This document shows positions 5,620 through 6,560 of a DNA stretch of 6,560 bases, one piece after another. Each line of letters starts with the position of its first letter. Within the stretch, counting starts at the first letter, position 1. The stretch is taken from NCBI GenBank assembly GCA_900546685.1, contig UREB01000097.1:1-6560 (forward strand). The letters are read 5' to 3'. The translations under genes were made by a program, and so were the position numbers. Under the pieces are notes generated by a model. The model ran no database searches. It had not been told where the DNA came from and saw nothing but the letters and a program-made list of their open reading frames with translations. This stretch comes from an uncultured Eubacteriales bacterium (GTDB taxonomy: Bacteria; Bacillota; Clostridia; Christensenellales; QAND01).

Positions 5620-6560
5620 GCGTTTTTGTCCTCTCTGCGGCGAATATACAGGCGAATCGGGGTGCCCTCAAACCCAAAGGTATGCCTGAGCTGGTTTTCC
5701 AAATACCGCTTATAGGAAAAATGCATCAGCTCCGGATCGTTGACAAAGAGCACGAACGTCGGCGGCTGCACGGCCACCTGCGTGGCATACAGAATATTCA
5801 GCCTACGGCCCTTGTCTGTCGGCGGCTGTACGGTGGCGGTGGCCTGGTTGATGGCCTCGTTCAATAGGCCGGTGGAGACGCGCAGCGTGCTCTGCTCATA
5901 CACATGGCCGATGAGCTGAAAGATCTTATCCACCCGCTGACCCGTTACCGCGGAAGTAAACAGCGTTGGCGCATAGGAAACAAATTGTAGTTCGCGCGCG
6001 ATGTCCTTTTTGAATTGGTTCATAGTATGGGTATCCTTTTCGACCAGGTCCCATTTGTTGACAACGACGATACAGGCCTTGCCTTCCTCATGCGCAAAGC
6101 CAGCGATCTTTGTATCCTGCTCCGTTACGCCCTTGGTGGCGTCGATGACAAGCAGCACCACATCCGCCCGGCGGACCGCTGCCAGGGCGCGTACCACGCC
6201 GTAGCGCTCTATGCTGTTTTCGCCAATGGCGCGCTTGCGTCTAAGCCCGGCCGTATCGATCAGGATATACGCCTGCCCATCGCGGGTAAAGGGCGTATCG
6301 ATGGCGTCGCGTGTGGTGCCCGGCATATCCTCTACGATGACGCGTGTGGTGCCCAGCATATAGTTTACCAGCGAGCTTTTGCCTACGTTTGGTTTGCCGA
6401 TGACGGCGATTTCCAGCGGCTTTTCGCCTTCCTCTTCTTCCGGCTCTTGTACGGGCAGATGGGATACGATCTCATCCAGCACATCGCCGATGCCAATGCC
6501 CAGCGTAGCGGAAATGGGGAACGGATCCCCCATGCCCAAAGTATAGAAATTATAGGCGTC
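5616..6560 (-). CDS. der: Ribosome-assembly GTPase Der (EngA), 5' end cut by window
   Basis: Der has two tandem GTPase domains and a C-terminal KH-like domain and acts in maturation of the 50S ribosomal subunit. The frame is open through the right edge, giving 314 visible residues; about 120 N-terminal residues, most of the first G domain, are missing compared with a usual 436-440. The first visible part, GMGDPFPISATLGIGIGDVL, is the end of G domain 1. An acidic linker (about 37-49) follows. G domain 2 shows G1 GKPNVGKS (55-62), the G2 region PGTTRD (80-85), G3 DTAG (102-105), G4 NKWD (148-151) and G5 SA (213-214). The KH-like domain runs from about 225 to the end, with typical features such as QPPTFVLFVND. 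A methionine at 6539 is internal and is not the start. The stop codon overlaps the plsY start by 4 bases, so the two are one operon. Confidence 0.97.
   Translation of the reverse strand, partial: DAYNFYTLGMGDPFPISATLGIGIGDVLDEIVSHLPVQEPEEEEGEKPLEIAVIGKPNVGKSSLVNYMLGTTRVIVEDMPGTTRDAIDTPFTRDGQAYILIDTAGLRRKRAIGENSIERYGVVRALAAVRRADVVLLVIDATKGVTEQDTKIAGFAHEEGKACIVVVNKWDLVEKDTHTMNQFKKDIARELQFVSYAPTLFTSAVTGQRVDKIFQLIGHVYEQSTLRVSTGLLNEAINQATATVQPPTDKGRRLNILYATQVAVQPPTFVLFVNDPELMHFSYKRYLENQLRHTFGFEGTPIRLYIRRREDKNA

Noticed and set aside
6300..6539. The methionine at 6539 as the start of a short single-domain GTPase.
   Set aside because: The frame is open to the right edge, and the residues before this methionine (DAYNFYTLG) continue the first G domain of Der. 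The gene is simply cut by the window.

Overview
The window comes from an endospore-forming member of the Firmicutes, most likely a Clostridia-type anaerobe. The evidence is a full-length spoIVA, strong AGGAGG-type ribosome binding sites, a der-plsY pair, and two aldo/keto reductases with ferredoxin-like C-termini of the kind common in gut and other anaerobic Clostridia. Base composition is moderate, roughly half G+C by eye. I cannot assign a genus. All six recognised genes lie on the minus strand, so the order of transcription runs from the right edge to the left.

Right part (about 5000-6560): the 3' two thirds of der, a ribosome-assembly GTPase, overlaps plsY, the membrane glycerol-3-phosphate acyltransferase, by the 4-base ATGA arrangement. 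A stem-loop with a T tract follows plsY.

Middle (about 4050-4985): a 296-residue acetamidase/formamidase-family gene, closed by a clear intrinsic terminator. It sits where gpsA or other lipid genes often lie between der/plsY and spoIVA in related bacteria. About 150 bases of noncoding DNA then lead to spoIVA (2423-3901), the spore-coat basement-layer ATPase. SpoIVA is 492 residues, the length I recall for the Bacillus subtilis protein, and ends at a strong terminator.

Left part (1-2345): an AT-rich leader carries the ribosome binding site for the first of two tandem aldo/keto reductase genes with C-terminal 4Fe-4S motifs. The two proteins align without gaps over 330 residues at about 74% identity (hand count). 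The second copy is cut by the left window edge before its second Cys cluster.

Most of the window is ordinary core Firmicutes genome. The parts worth a second look are the tandem reductase pair, whose differences cluster in one likely substrate loop; the amidase in the der-plsY-spoIVA neighbourhood; and a few SpoIVA substitutions at positions reported as important in B. subtilis. I see no CRISPR array, mobile element, tRNA, rRNA or riboswitch. No gene-free stretch exceeds 300 bases.
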